Of a stretch of 64,000 nucleotides of DNA, positions 11,936 to 22,496 are shown in pieces. The stretch lies in the NCBI GenBank assembly GCA_031310005.1, contig CM062382.1, positions 682,001-746,000 on the forward strand, given 5' to 3'. Source of the DNA: Dactylellina haptotyla. Taxonomy: Eukaryota > Ascomycota > Orbiliomycetes > Orbiliales > Orbiliaceae. Numbering within the stretch: position 1 is the first letter of the stretch; each line of letters opens with the position of its first letter. Made by a program: the position numbers and the translations under genes. Under the pieces are notes generated by a model. It did not search any database and was not told where the DNA came from. It was given only the letters and a program-made list of their open reading frames with translations.

Positions 11936-13476
11936 ATGACGCAGCTCCTTGATCTCCCTATGGAGATACTCGAAGTTATTCTTGTTGAAGCCTGTCGTCA
12001 AGCTCGAGCTGAGACGAAAACTAAGCACGAGGCGGCAATAAGGGGAACGATTAACCTGGCTGAGCTTCACCAAAAGTACTTCGATTACGACAAGGAGTAT
12101 CTTCCCGATCGCCTTTCCTACGACTATGAGATAAGCCTGGCTCAGATTTGTCCGGCATTCCATGATATCATCATACCGGTTGTTTATCAAAACTGTGATT
12201 TCAGGCTATACCAGCAACTCAAAATTGACGACCAGTTTGTGACCGATGTAGCCGCACAAGGGATAGTCCAGGAGGGTGGTATATATAATAAATACGGTAA
12301 ACACGTACGGTGAGTGTAATCTTAGTCCCAAATGAAGCTAGATACCACTGCAGAGAGGTCAATTATAACTTGTTATTGGTAATAGAGAACTATCTGTGAT
12401 GAGCAGAAGCGGCAAGACAAGGTCGATTGAGGATTCTTTCAAGAGCTCTCTTGAATCCACGCTGGATCGATTTTTGGCCCTGGTTCCACAACTTACGAAC
12501 TTGAGAACCGCTACGTTTCAAGAAGAAGGAGCAAGATACAGACTTCCTCTAGGCTTTTTCTCCCATGGAATAAGCGGTTTGTTGCAAAATTGCCAATCAC
12601 TGAAAACACTTTCCATCACGCTTCTCTGTGAGGAGGGCGAGTTGGAGGAGATGGAGAGAAATGTGGGACCAAACAGCCCCCTCACATCTGCTCAACTGGA
12701 GACATTACGGTTAGAACTTGCTATTGAAGAAAGAGCCGAAGCCACTGGGAGATTACTTATACCCGTTATGAACACGCTTGGCACAGTTCTAAAAAGATCA
12801 GTTGAAAGTCTACGACGCCTCTCTCTGAATCTAGACTATTACGAACTTCATAGTAGCCGCACCTCAACTCGAAGTCCTCCATACTCGGAAGGGGTTCGGT
12901 TTTCAACTGATGCCTGGAAACTCGCTAAATTAGAAAAGATCAGTCTACGGATGAACGGGAAGACGATACTCCCCTTCAATCGGCATATAGGGATCGAATT
13001 CCCGAACGTCCGAGAGGTGGAGCTTATATTTGACCTTCCGCCTAGACATTCTTTGACTCCTGGTTGGTTAATGGAACATAGGAGACCCTGTAGTGTACAA
13101 GTTAGTTATGGCTCCACTAGTTCCATTTGCATAGTTCCATTCCGGTCGATTACTGATATCTACGAATCGAATTGCTCTCAACCAATAGGAGGGAGCTCGG
13201 AACCTATTAGTTCGGTTCCCATCTGTTAGGATTATCACTCTTCGCCATGTTGTGGATACCACATGGCTAGATGCCGTTCTGACATTTAAACTAGATTTAA
13301 AATGTTTGGAGGAAGTCCGAGTAGTTCTGAGCTTATGGGTGCGTCATGAAGCCTACGAACTGGCTGATCAAATTGAGAAAGAATATGGGACAAATTATCA
13401 AACTCAAACCACGACAACTGAAACCGAATATATTTCCACTAGTTATATGACTATTATATTTCCTATCCGCATTTAG
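11936..13476 (+). CDS. F-box/LRR-like protein, tandem paralog 3
   Basis: Model: join(11936-12309, 12386-13100, 13189-13476), 458 aa, no lesion. It opens with LLDLPMEILEVILVEA, the F-box start shared with its neighbours. The insert before the motif ICPAFHDI is longer than in paralogs 1 and 2. Exon 2 carries LRR-like strands (LTNLRTATF, LETLRLEL, LRRLSLNL, VREVELIF). The last exon begins with a short linker, then FPSVRIITL, equivalent to the last block of paralogs 1 and 2. Intron 1 is phase 2 (donor GTGAGT) and intron 2 phase 0 (donor GTTAGT), matching the array. A role as a ubiquitin-ligase adaptor is inferred from the F-box. Confidence 0.8.
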
Positions 13477-13869
13477 TATATATGAATTCATTTTGTCTAT
13501 GTATAAAGAGCCTGCGGGGAGTTTTGGTTACAACACGTTAGATGAGCCGCACCTCGTGCTCGAATTAGTTATAAAAAATACCGATGCAACATGCCAATGT
13601 GATGGTACGACTACCTTCTACTTTTTGAATTCAGGGCTATTCAACCAGGAGGCTTGCTTCTGGATATAGGCTTAGAATTCATAGCAATTTCAGGCACCAA
13701 GCACGAGTGTGGTCTATCCATTGACTTGTAGGTGTAAATTTCCGTAAGACCGCTGATATAGCTGAAGCCTCTTTGCCTCGTTGTCGTATTCATATATAAA
13801 CCCCTCACTCATATATATTAACCCATCATACCCACCGCATTGCCAGCACCGAAAATTTCTAACCCACAG
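13477..13869. other. Intergenic spacer
   Basis: 3' flank of paralog 3 and promoter of paralog 4. No feature recognised. Confidence 0.5.
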
Positions 13870-15413
13870 ATGTCTCGCGCTCGTATACTCGAAATCCCCG
13901 CGGAGATACTCGAACTTATCATCGATGAACTCTGCCGCGGGTACGATCGCGAGCACACCCCTGAATTTCAAGCAAATGTGGGTCGCGGTATGATAAACGT
14001 GGCGTTTCAATACCACCTGCTCAGGATTGCGAAAACGTGCCGGCGGTTCTACGAATTGATTATGGCGCGGGGTTATATGGCTGTTTTTGTGTATATACGT
14101 GATATGGAACAGACCTGTTCGGCGGATGAGTTCCAGGTAGTGGCATATATTAGAGGCAGGTGCGGTCTCGAACGCAGCCTGGCACGAGGATACATATTCG
14201 GCGAGCCGTTTTGGAGGGGGCTAGATATAAAAAATCTGATGGGACAAGCGAGGTTTACAAGGTACGAGCTTTTGTTAGATTCCTATTTGATATTGTGCAT
14301 GTGGTTCAAAGATACAGAAACAATTACATATATGTTGGGGGGGTTAGGATAGCCTGTTAATCGATCTATGTAGGAATTTGCGGGTTAAATATTTCGCAGA
14401 TGCGGGGGCAGAAGGCCTAGGCTCCTGTGCAAGAGAGAGCCAACGAAATATCTGCCACCGACGCAAGATATAGTTACACCGCTCCTGTCGAGCTATCTAC
14501 ATTTGAGGCACGCGGATATCGAGTGTATGCGGGCTAGGACAACACCAGTGCGATTTTGGCTGAACGGCGTCAACATTCTTCTGAAGAATTGCTTGTCGTT
14601 GAAGGAACTAGCACTTATCGTCAATGAAACGTACGTGCATAAAGAATTCGAGACCCCTCTCGCAGGAATCGATGATATTCGTGAGTATTGGGATAATTTC
14701 AATCGAGAACGTGATCGTAACGAATCTGTTGATCGCCCATGTCTGGAGGCCCTTTCTCTTACTTGGCGTTTTGGTTCGTGCACAGATGAGGATCTGACAC
14801 GGGCTTGGTCTTGGTATTTACTTCCCTCGGCAGAGTCATAAGGGAGTCGATTCGGACGGTGGAAGAATTGTCGTTATCCTGCCAGGAGGAAAGGAGATGG
14901 AAGGGATCAACGGAGATTGTAATGCCAGCAGTCCGAAATCTCACGCTCGGGGCGCAGAATACGGCGTTCTGCTTTCTGAAGCAGTTTATAAATATTGACC
15001 CGCGGAAAATATCAAGGCTGATTTTCGATAAGAGCAATAGCATGTTCTCATTTTCGACTGGTTTGGCGATTGAGGTTAGTTTTTCCATGGGCAGTCCTCA
15101 TTTGCACATCGAGGCCCGGGCTAATTTTTTTAATCATAAATAGTTGGAAGACTATGAGTTCGTAGCAAGGTTTTGTAATGTGGAGATTATAGAACTCCGT
15201 GTGAACAACATGACTTGTTTCAAGGTCGCGCTCGAGTTGAAAAACCAGACGGAGTCGTTGAGGGAGATTTTAACTTCCGCGATGGTGACGGAAGAGATTG
15301 ATAGAGCGGTGGATCTTTCCGGCTTCGCCAACCGGGTTAAAATTGTAGCATGTCCCGGCCAGAAATCTCCGGCTGGCCCGAAGGAGAAATGGCACCGACT
15401 CGTCTTTCTTTAG
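13870..15413 (+). pseudogene. F-box/LRR-like paralog 4, frameshifted
   Basis: Parts: 13870-14261, 14400-15074, 15144-15413. The F-box start (ILEIPAEILELIIDEL) and the CRRFY motif are intact. Both introns are at the family positions and phases (2 and 0). The sum is 1337 nt, one short of a whole number of codons. In exon 2 the reading runs through LEALSLTWRF to about 14803, then hits a stop at 14838-14840. The conserved continuation (TSLGRVIRESIRTVEEL, aligning with paralogs 1 and 3) is in the frame one base away. The simplest explanation is loss of one T near 14804-14806. No intron of plausible length spans the point. It could also be a sequencing error. If real, the product is truncated at roughly two thirds of family length. 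Confidence 0.75.
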
Positions 15414-16923
15414 CGATATAACATGTCACGATTGGAATTCGTTGTTAGTGCATTTTGTACAAAACCCTCTTGTATATAGACAGCGAAATATCCTCTCTGT
15501 ATACTTGCGGCATAAGAGCGCGCCGAATAGCGGTGACTGATGCGGTGTTGGGCTGTTGCATTTTGGGGCATGACCTTATGACTTCATAGCGCCGATTCCC
15601 GCCTGGAGCAAAGCGCCTTCCCAGCCTGCCTCACAGCGCTTTCCCAGCCCCACCAACAGAAACCGAGTTAGCCAGCTTCCCTTCGCACTGAGAGACATCT
15701 GATCACGAGCGCCAAAAGTGCCCAATTTTAATTTTTAATTTTATGTCTCCGAAGCGAGAAGAGGTGAGAGCGAGTGTAGTAAGCGGGTGAGAACAAGATG
15801 TCCCGATAGATTTATATAGAAAGGCGCAGAAGAGAAATCTCTGCTCCTCCGCCTTCCATCTCCTTCTTCCGGCCTCACAAGAAGATCGCAAGTCCGAGAG
15901 CTCTGGTGGGCGGTTTCTGGCACAAGTCATCTTCGGCAGCTCGGTGAGCAAATCCTTCGTCATCGCAAGGTGAGTCTTCTATGTATGTATGTTTGTCTGT
16001 ATGTGTGTATTATGTATGTACTCTGTGCGGACCCGCGCACACTTCGGCCCTTCTCGTCATCATTCAGGATTTCGCTTTTGCATAAGAGAAGCGATGCGAT
16101 TCGCTGGCGGGCGTCTCCACGCTCCAATGAAGGACACCCGGCCTGCAGATAAAATAAGCTACTCCGCCGCGGTTTCATCATCGCCCGCCGAATGGATGAA
16201 TTTATATGCGGCCAGGTCGCCTCTTGCTTCCCCGTCCCGATCCTTTTTCAGCATTTTCTCCAATCCTCCTCTCCCTCGTAGCCACTCGAAAATAATATTA
16301 TATCATATAATACAGCGGCTATCGGTGTTATTAATATATATTCGGTAGCAAGAAGGGCGAACGGGTAACGATACTCCTCCCCTGCCTCTCTTCCCCCAAC
16401 CTTTCACGTTTCAGAGCTCCCGTTCGCATAGGGCACACTCCCTTCCTTCCCTTTCCTCGATAAGAAAGCGAGAACAAACCCCCCCAGACGAGGGCTCTGC
16501 TTGATTCGGGTGATACACACAAGTCGGACAGCTAAGCTCGCTTTTGAAACTGTTTTAAACCCCTCCCTTCCCGTGTGCGTATAAGTTTCCAACTTAATAT
16601 ATACCGGCCCGCCTCCCTCCCACCCGCGAGTCTACGGATCCTACCACTTCCTCTTCCCATCTCAGCTTACTTCAACAGGACTAGACGTTCTGCTTCCCAG
16701 AGGAGATCTACTAAACCAGGAATACTCTAGGCTCTCTGATCCTCCCGTCTACGCAGAGTTAAAACCCCTCCAATATAAAAACCCTCGTCGACACCGCATT
16801 CCCTCCAGGTAAAGCGGGGCAACACACCTAAACCCGGTCGACGGACGACACTCGCCTCCCACGTCACACCGTAAAGTCTAAATAAGGCACGGTTTTACAT
16901 ACAAAAATTATAATATATAAAAG
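15414..16923. promoter_or_regulatory. Upstream region of the DUF8035 gene, probable long leader
   Basis: No conserved coding sequence. A donor-like GTGAGT at 15970 follows a purine-poor stretch and could start a leader intron. A TATG/TGTA-rich simple stretch lies at about 15980-16022. From 16350 to 16880 the sequence is strongly C/T-rich, typical of fungal 5' leaders. The start ATG lies in AAGATGG at 16924. Confidence 0.4.
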
Positions 16924-19263
16924 ATGGCCAAACAACCGCCGTACGGCTACGGCTACGACTTTCGTAATCAACGACAGCCCGCCAGCCGGAACCCTTACCG
17001 CGCATCCACCGGGGGTCTCTACGGCACCGGAGGAACAGCAGCAAACTACCGAGATATACCCGACGACTGGTCATCCACCTACTACGGCGATGAGTTTACC
17101 GACGACAGCGTATCCGAGGACTTCCAGCGGATATCGCTGTCGAACCGCCACCAGGCCCACCAGCAGCAACAGCAACAGCAGCAAAAAGCCGCAGCACTGC
17201 TCGAACAACAGCACAAGCAGCAGCAACAAGCCGCCCTCCTCGCCCAACAACGGTACAACTACGCTGCCAACGCTGCTGCAGGGCGTGTAGCCGCCCAGCG
17301 TGGTCAGCAGCGCGAGCCGTCCCCGACGGACTCTTCCTACTCGCAAACTACCACGTCCGAGTCGACGTACAATGCGCACCACGGGCATGTTCAACAGGCG
17401 GCTGCGTATCATGCGCACAGACGCCAACCGTCAAAGTCTCTAGATCGCTTATCGCACTACCTTCCCAGAGGTTACAGACTAGCGGGCCCCTACCAACCTG
17501 ACGAAGAGGGCATTGAACCTGATACCGCGTACGAAGACCGCAGCAGAGGGGTCATGGTCCCCGCCAGGTCCAATCCCAGAGCACGGTCCATTCGACGTCA
17601 ATCCTCTCCGGAAGGAAGGAATAGAGATGAGTTTATAGGGAAACTCGAGAGAGAGATGGAGCGGGATAAGGAGCGGGAGAGAGCGTATTTCGCTCAGGTG
17701 GAGAAAGCACAAGCGCACAGGCGGTCGCTGTCGCAGGATCGCGGAGTCCTCAGGAACGAACAGCAGGAACTTCAGCTGCATTTGAAGAAACTGCAATTGC
17801 AGCAGCAACAGCAGGAGCAGCTGAAACTTCAAGAGCAGCTGAAGCTTCAAGAGCATATGAAAATGCAAGATCAGCTGAAGCTTCAAGAACATATGAAAAT
17901 GCAAGAAAAGCTGAAGATTCAGCAGCAGATGAAACTCCAGCAGCAGCAACTCGCCCTTCAGATACAGCAGCAGCAGCAGCAGCAGCAGCAGCGGCACGAG
18001 AGGCAAGGCAGGAGGGAGAGTAGACCACCGCCTGGAAGTCTCGTTCGGCGATCCAGCTCGATTGGCAGGTATGAGAGCCTAACGCTTGGTGATGGAAAGG
18101 AAAATTCCCCACCGCATATGTCTGGTGCGCTCGTACGACGATCGAAATCTGTGGGTGCGAGAGAAGCCCTACGGAGACGTAGGTCGCTCGGGTTGATGGA
18201 TAGGCAGCTCCTACAGGACGAGGAGGATGATGCGCCCGGCACCGCTCTACGCCTCGACTTGGGCGGTAGAGATGTCGGTATTTCTGTCAAGGATAGGGAA
18301 AAGAGGCGCGGACCAGCGATCGGTCATATCACTATCAACCAGCACGGTCACGATGGCGAACCTCGCGAGCGTGGGCTCGGTGCCCCCTCTGAGGGCGGCA
18401 GAACGAGAACCACAACCATGACAGAACGCGAGAGGGAGTACGAGGAGAAGATGAGGAGATTCCACGCGGACCTCGGCTCGTCGCCCCCAACTTCTCCAGA
18501 ATCCGATGAGTTTGTACGCATGGAGCGCAAATTCAACATTAAACAACAGCGACCCAGGAGCGCAAGCTTGGGCACCGCGCTCCCTCGAAGGAACAAGGTC
18601 CCTCTCCAGATCCAAGCGGCACCCATCCCGGGCGTTATGCAGGTTCCAACGACTCCAGGCGGGGGCGAACCACGACACACTCGCATCTCGCGCAAGATCG
18701 TGACCCGCCAGGCGCTAGAATCGCTGGGTTACCCATACGAGGATACCGGCGACACCTTTACGGTCTTCGAGATCCTCCAGGCAGACCAGATAGACGAATT
18801 GATAGACGTGACGGCAAGAATCCGAGGTACGGCAACCGCCCACTCCCTTCCTTCTTCGATTAAATACTTTGCTAGTGGGGAACCCAGAAACGCTGACGCA
18901 TATTACACTCTTTCTTCATCACCCACAGCCGCCCGCCATGATCGCCGTCGCGCTCGATCCCGTGGCGAACGCCAGTTCGCTGCCGAATTCCGTCTTGATG
19001 ATTATGGGAAAAGGAAATCGGCGTCGCGAGGACCCACGCGCCCGATTGTCAATCAAGAGTACCGTGAGCCGCCTAATGCGACACCGCAGATGCCGGCGAT
19101 GCCAGGGGCGTGGCCGACGCAGCCCCCACAGGAGCAGAGAAGGAATTTGCAGATGCCCGATTATACGAAGTTCCAGAGGCCCGGACCAGGGAATCTAGGC
19201 GGGCCGCAGCAGCAGCCGGGGGCAGGATATGGACGACGGGATGGAGCGAGGTATTACAGGTAG
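16924..19263 (+). CDS. DUF8035 low-complexity glutamine-rich protein
   Basis: Best model: join(16924-18826, 18929-19263), 745 aa. The first third is Q/A-rich with polyQ tracts (around 17160-17240). A charged region about 240-360 residues in contains seven tandem hexapeptides and is probably coiled coil. The DUF8035 domain (about residues 585-635) is recognisable from ISRKIVTRQALESLGYPYED, with an aromatic/acidic continuation and an arginine-rich tail. A 102-nt stretch at 18827-18928 has GT...AG ends and a CTGAC branch site, and its removal joins VTARIR directly to AARHDRR as expected for the family. It contains no stop and is a multiple of three, so retention would also give a protein. Function unknown; low-complexity scaffolds of this kind are common in Pezizomycotina. 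Confidence 0.85.
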   Translation: MAKQPPYGYGYDFRNQRQPASRNPYRASTGGLYGTGGTAANYRDIPDDWSSTYYGDEFTDDSVSEDFQRISLSNRHQAHQQQQQQQQKAAALLEQQHKQQQQAALLAQQRYNYAANAAAGRVAAQRGQQREPSPTDSSYSQTTTSESTYNAHHGHVQQAAAYHAHRRQPSKSLDRLSHYLPRGYRLAGPYQPDEEGIEPDTAYEDRSRGVMVPARSNPRARSIRRQSSPEGRNRDEFIGKLEREMERDKERERAYFAQVEKAQAHRRSLSQDRGVLRNEQQELQLHLKKLQLQQQQQEQLKLQEQLKLQEHMKMQDQLKLQEHMKMQEKLKIQQQMKLQQQQLALQIQQQQQQQQQRHERQGRRESRPPPGSLVRRSSSIGRYESLTLGDGKENSPPHMSGALVRRSKSVGAREALRRRRSLGLMDRQLLQDEEDDAPGTALRLDLGGRDVGISVKDREKRRGPAIGHITINQHGHDGEPRERGLGAPSEGGRTRTTTMTEREREYEEKMRRFHADLGSSPPTSPESDEFVRMERKFNIKQQRPRSASLGTALPRRNKVPLQIQAAPIPGVMQVPTTPGGGEPRHTRISRKIVTRQALESLGYPYEDTGDTFTVFEILQADQIDELIDVTARIRGTATAHSLPSSIKYFASGEPRNADAYYTLSSSPTAARHDRRRARSRGERQFAAEFRLDDYGKRKSASRGPTRPIVNQEYREPPNATPQMPAMPGAWPTQPPQEQRRNLQMPDYTKFQRPGPGNLGGPQQQPGAGYGRRDGARYYR
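17821..17946 (+). repeat. Seven 18-nt coding repeats (hexapeptide repeats)
   Basis: Seven in-frame units of 18 nt encode variants of (L/M)K(L/M/I)QE(Q/H), for example LKLQEQ and MKMQEK. They sit between glutamine runs in the DUF8035 protein and probably form a continuous charged helix. Repeat number may vary between strains. Confidence 0.85.
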
Positions 19264-20415
19264 ATGAATGAAGCGTAGCATTGTGGTGTTTTCTTTACGT
19301 GTGCTATTTTGTGAGCTGATTTGGTTTTTTACCTGCGCTTTTTCTGATGTTTCAAAAATTCTCACGACCTTGATGACGAAAATTTAAACCTTTGAAAAAC
19401 GTCGAATATGTTTTATTGCTTTCGTACCGTCTATCTCATTCTGGCATCTCCTATCATCCGATTTCCTCTCTCATCTATCATTTTACCTTTTGAGGTATCC
19501 ACACGCATCTTGATATTTCCGCATAACGAATTCCTTTCCGCATATTTTTTTTATAACTTTTGATATCACTGCTGCCTCTTGTTATCTATCCTATGACTAC
19601 ATGTTATATCTCTTGAAATTTTGTACTGCTTTTTTTTTCTCTTTCAAAACGAAAAAAAATTTATGGACTCATGACTCGTTACGACCCACACCCACTGGTA
19701 CCACGCCCCAAAAACGGAAAAAAGAAAAGTTCATCTTTTTCTTTTCATATTTTGTAGTAAGAGAGAGTAGATAGTATATATCCATATTTATCGTCCTTTG
19801 AAAATCAAAAATCGAAAGAAACGAGAGTTCATTCTCCCCTTCGCACCTGATTTTTTTTAGTAATAAAAAAAGAAGCTATAGGAGCTAGCGCACGCGCTAC
19901 TTTAGTTTCCTTTCCTTTCCTTTCCTTTGCTTTGGCAAGATTTTAGGCAATCACCATCTTGTCCTTTTTTCGAGGTGGGATGCATATGGTCAGCATGAAT
20001 AGAAAGAATAGTGTGGATATCGCTGGGCGTGCATACAGCCGCACCTAGGTACCTAAACAAGCTCGTCCAAGCTAATTATAAGCGATTTCCGTGAGGATGT
20101 CGCAGGAGTTAGTTTGTAAGTGAATAGTAAGAAGTGTGATATGATTTGACCGGGCGTGCATATTTTTTTGCAGGAGTGCCGAAAGGAGATAGCCGTGGCA
20201 ATGGGGGAAGTCAGTCTATCTTTTTTTTTATCTGCGCATTTTCCTTATTTGTGGAGTTTGGAGGAGTGGAGAAGGGCGGCTGGGGAGTCTAGAATTTTTT
20301 TATTTTTTTTTGAAGTAATATATTTTTTTATTTTATATTTCTCATCAGCGGTAGGCCGAGCGGAGTACGTAGTCTCTGTTTGGCTTTTTATGCGAGGAGA
20401 CGTGTAAGAGACATG

Positions 20416-20439
20416 ACAGACAGACAGACAGATAGACAG
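20416..20439 (+). repeat. GACA tetranucleotide microsatellite
   Basis: About six imperfect GACA units (one is GATA). Simple repeat. Confidence 0.8.
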
Positions 20440-21351
20440 TTTTTGAAAAAGAAGCTATCTCCACAGAATATATGCACACCGCATCATCGTGGCAAGTTTT
20501 TGGTGTTGTTGGGGCTGAGCTTATGGCTGATAACGGGCTTACTTTGCAATTCGTCGGTTCATTCATCTACATGGCGCATGTTCTGAAGACAAGAGAGAAA
20601 AAGAAGCTTATTACCGGGTTTAACGAGAGTTATTGTTTGAATTCACACACCTATCACGCACCCATGTTATATTTTTTTTGAACGAAAGTTTAAACATGGG
20701 GGTGAGTTAAGTAAGTTTCGAATGCTTCTCAGTTTAGACGTTTGGACGTATGGGAGCTTGAGGGAATGGTGTACCTGAGAGTACCCGAAGCGAGCGAGGG
20801 GGTGGAATGGACAGGAGGACATGGATGATGGGGGTGTTTGATGCATGACCTGATATGGGTTTCTTGGATGCATGCTGCTGGAGGGAACGGAACGGCATGG
20901 GAGAGGAGAGATAGACCCTTGTCGACGAGAGTATTGTTCGATACGATAGACGGTTTCTTGTTTGGATACCCATGATCGGTTGGTGTCGCACACCCTCTTT
21001 GTTGTAAGAGAGAGAGAACCGGTTTGGAAGTGGAAAGAAAGTGCCCAACCTCTCCCGTCTACCGTGGTGTATGCCTGGGGTTTCTTTTCTTTTCTATGTA
21101 GTGCTGTATACATATGCATAGATGCACGGGTGTATAGACGTATACATATACATATACTTTATACAGCTGCTTATACTTTATCCAGAGGGAGCGAGGTTCA
21201 GCCATCCGGGTTGGTCCCAGGTTGTAATCAATATCTCCGAGCGGAGGGGAGGTGGGCTCGTGTGGACTATGCTGTTTGCGTCATAGGCTCACGGTTGCGC
21301 CAGCCAAGTTGGGTACACGTAGCGACTAGTATTGTCATTACACTTCAAAGT

Positions 21352-21382
21352 ATGATGATAATAATGATGATGATGATAATGG
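21352..21382 (+). repeat. ATG/ATA trinucleotide microsatellite
   Basis: Run of ATG and ATA triplets. Simple repeat in noncoding sequence. Confidence 0.8.
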
Positions 21383-22496
21383 TAAATGGGAGAGGACTCG
21401 CTTGGAGGGGATCCTTGAATGAGAAGGAGCCTGCTGCCTGGATGATGGCCAAGTAGCGCGATCTGGTGCCCTGATTTTGCACGACATGACTAGGGGCAAT
21501 GGGGTTGTTTGTTTTGTTTTGAAGCCAGAAATATAGGAAATGCGAATCGCAAAACGCCATCGCCATGGCGAGCGAGGACGATCGATGCCCGAGCGCTCAG
21601 AAGGCCGATCTCCGACTGAGATTGATTGACTCCCTTCCGGCCTCGCGATCTCGAACTCCTGATGATTATTGCAAGTCGCAGGGGGGAATTGGATTGAATG
21701 ATCGATTATTTCATGCAGAGAGGGGATACCTGACCAGGGTGGTGACGACCGGGGCCGTTCGGACGGGGGCGTTGTGCTGTTACGAAGAGAAACCGCCCTT
21801 TCTCTTTCTTCCTTTCTCTCTTCAAATCTCCGCCCTTCTTCTTGTTCTTCGTTCACGCCGTTTGCATCGTCCTTTTAAAAGTGCTGCTGGTTTTTGTTTT
21901 ATTTTTTATTCGACTATTGCCACGGCCACTATCTCTTTTTAATACTCCTTCCCGTCGGTTTTCTTTTCGTTTTATTTTTCCAGTTTAGCGGCGGCAGGAA
22001 TCGTGACCCCGATCTCATCTTCTCTCGACGGAGGCATGGCATAATTTGCACTACATTCTATTCGACGACGCCCGTAGATACGCCCACCAGACTATTATTC
22101 CCAGGTGCATTTCTATACCAATCCCATTCCGACGTATTACAATAGCATACTCGTAAGCCGTCCCAGCGGCGTTTCCCGCCTCCCAATCTCTCTCCAGCGG
22201 ATTCTCCCTCCCCTGGATCTTGAAGAAATTATCGCCTGGTCAACTGGGAACGAATAGATAAAAAGAAGAAAAGACTAAGCTGAGAACCAGGCTGGACCTC
22301 CCGCCGTCGATAGCGTGCGTCTGCATTCCTCGCATCAGTCCCGCCGAATCCGTCGTCCGAACAACTTCGATCGTCCCCTCTCGGTGGTCCTTGACGTCAC
22401 GGCGACTTGCCCTCCTTCGGCCTAGCCTCGACGCTTGATGAGATAGACAGAGTCCACCGGGGCGGTTCTTCGGCCTCCCGATTTTCACCACTCACA

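Larger units (their letters stand above)
19264..22496. other. Long intergenic region
   Basis: 3.2 kb without a supportable gene. It holds the 3' flank of the DUF8035 gene (T-rich, with TTTCC repeats around 19905-19928), simple repeats at 20416-20439 and 21352-21382, and from about 21780 a C/T-rich leader-like stretch before the next gene. The longest open frames (20667-21119 minus, 20962-21456 plus, 21338-21856 minus) overlap each other on opposite strands and show no domain. Confidence 0.45.

Noticed and set aside
20667-21856. Overlapping 125-172-codon frames on both strands
   Set aside because: They lie in simple-sequence-rich noncoding DNA, conflict with each other, and show no domain or intron structure.
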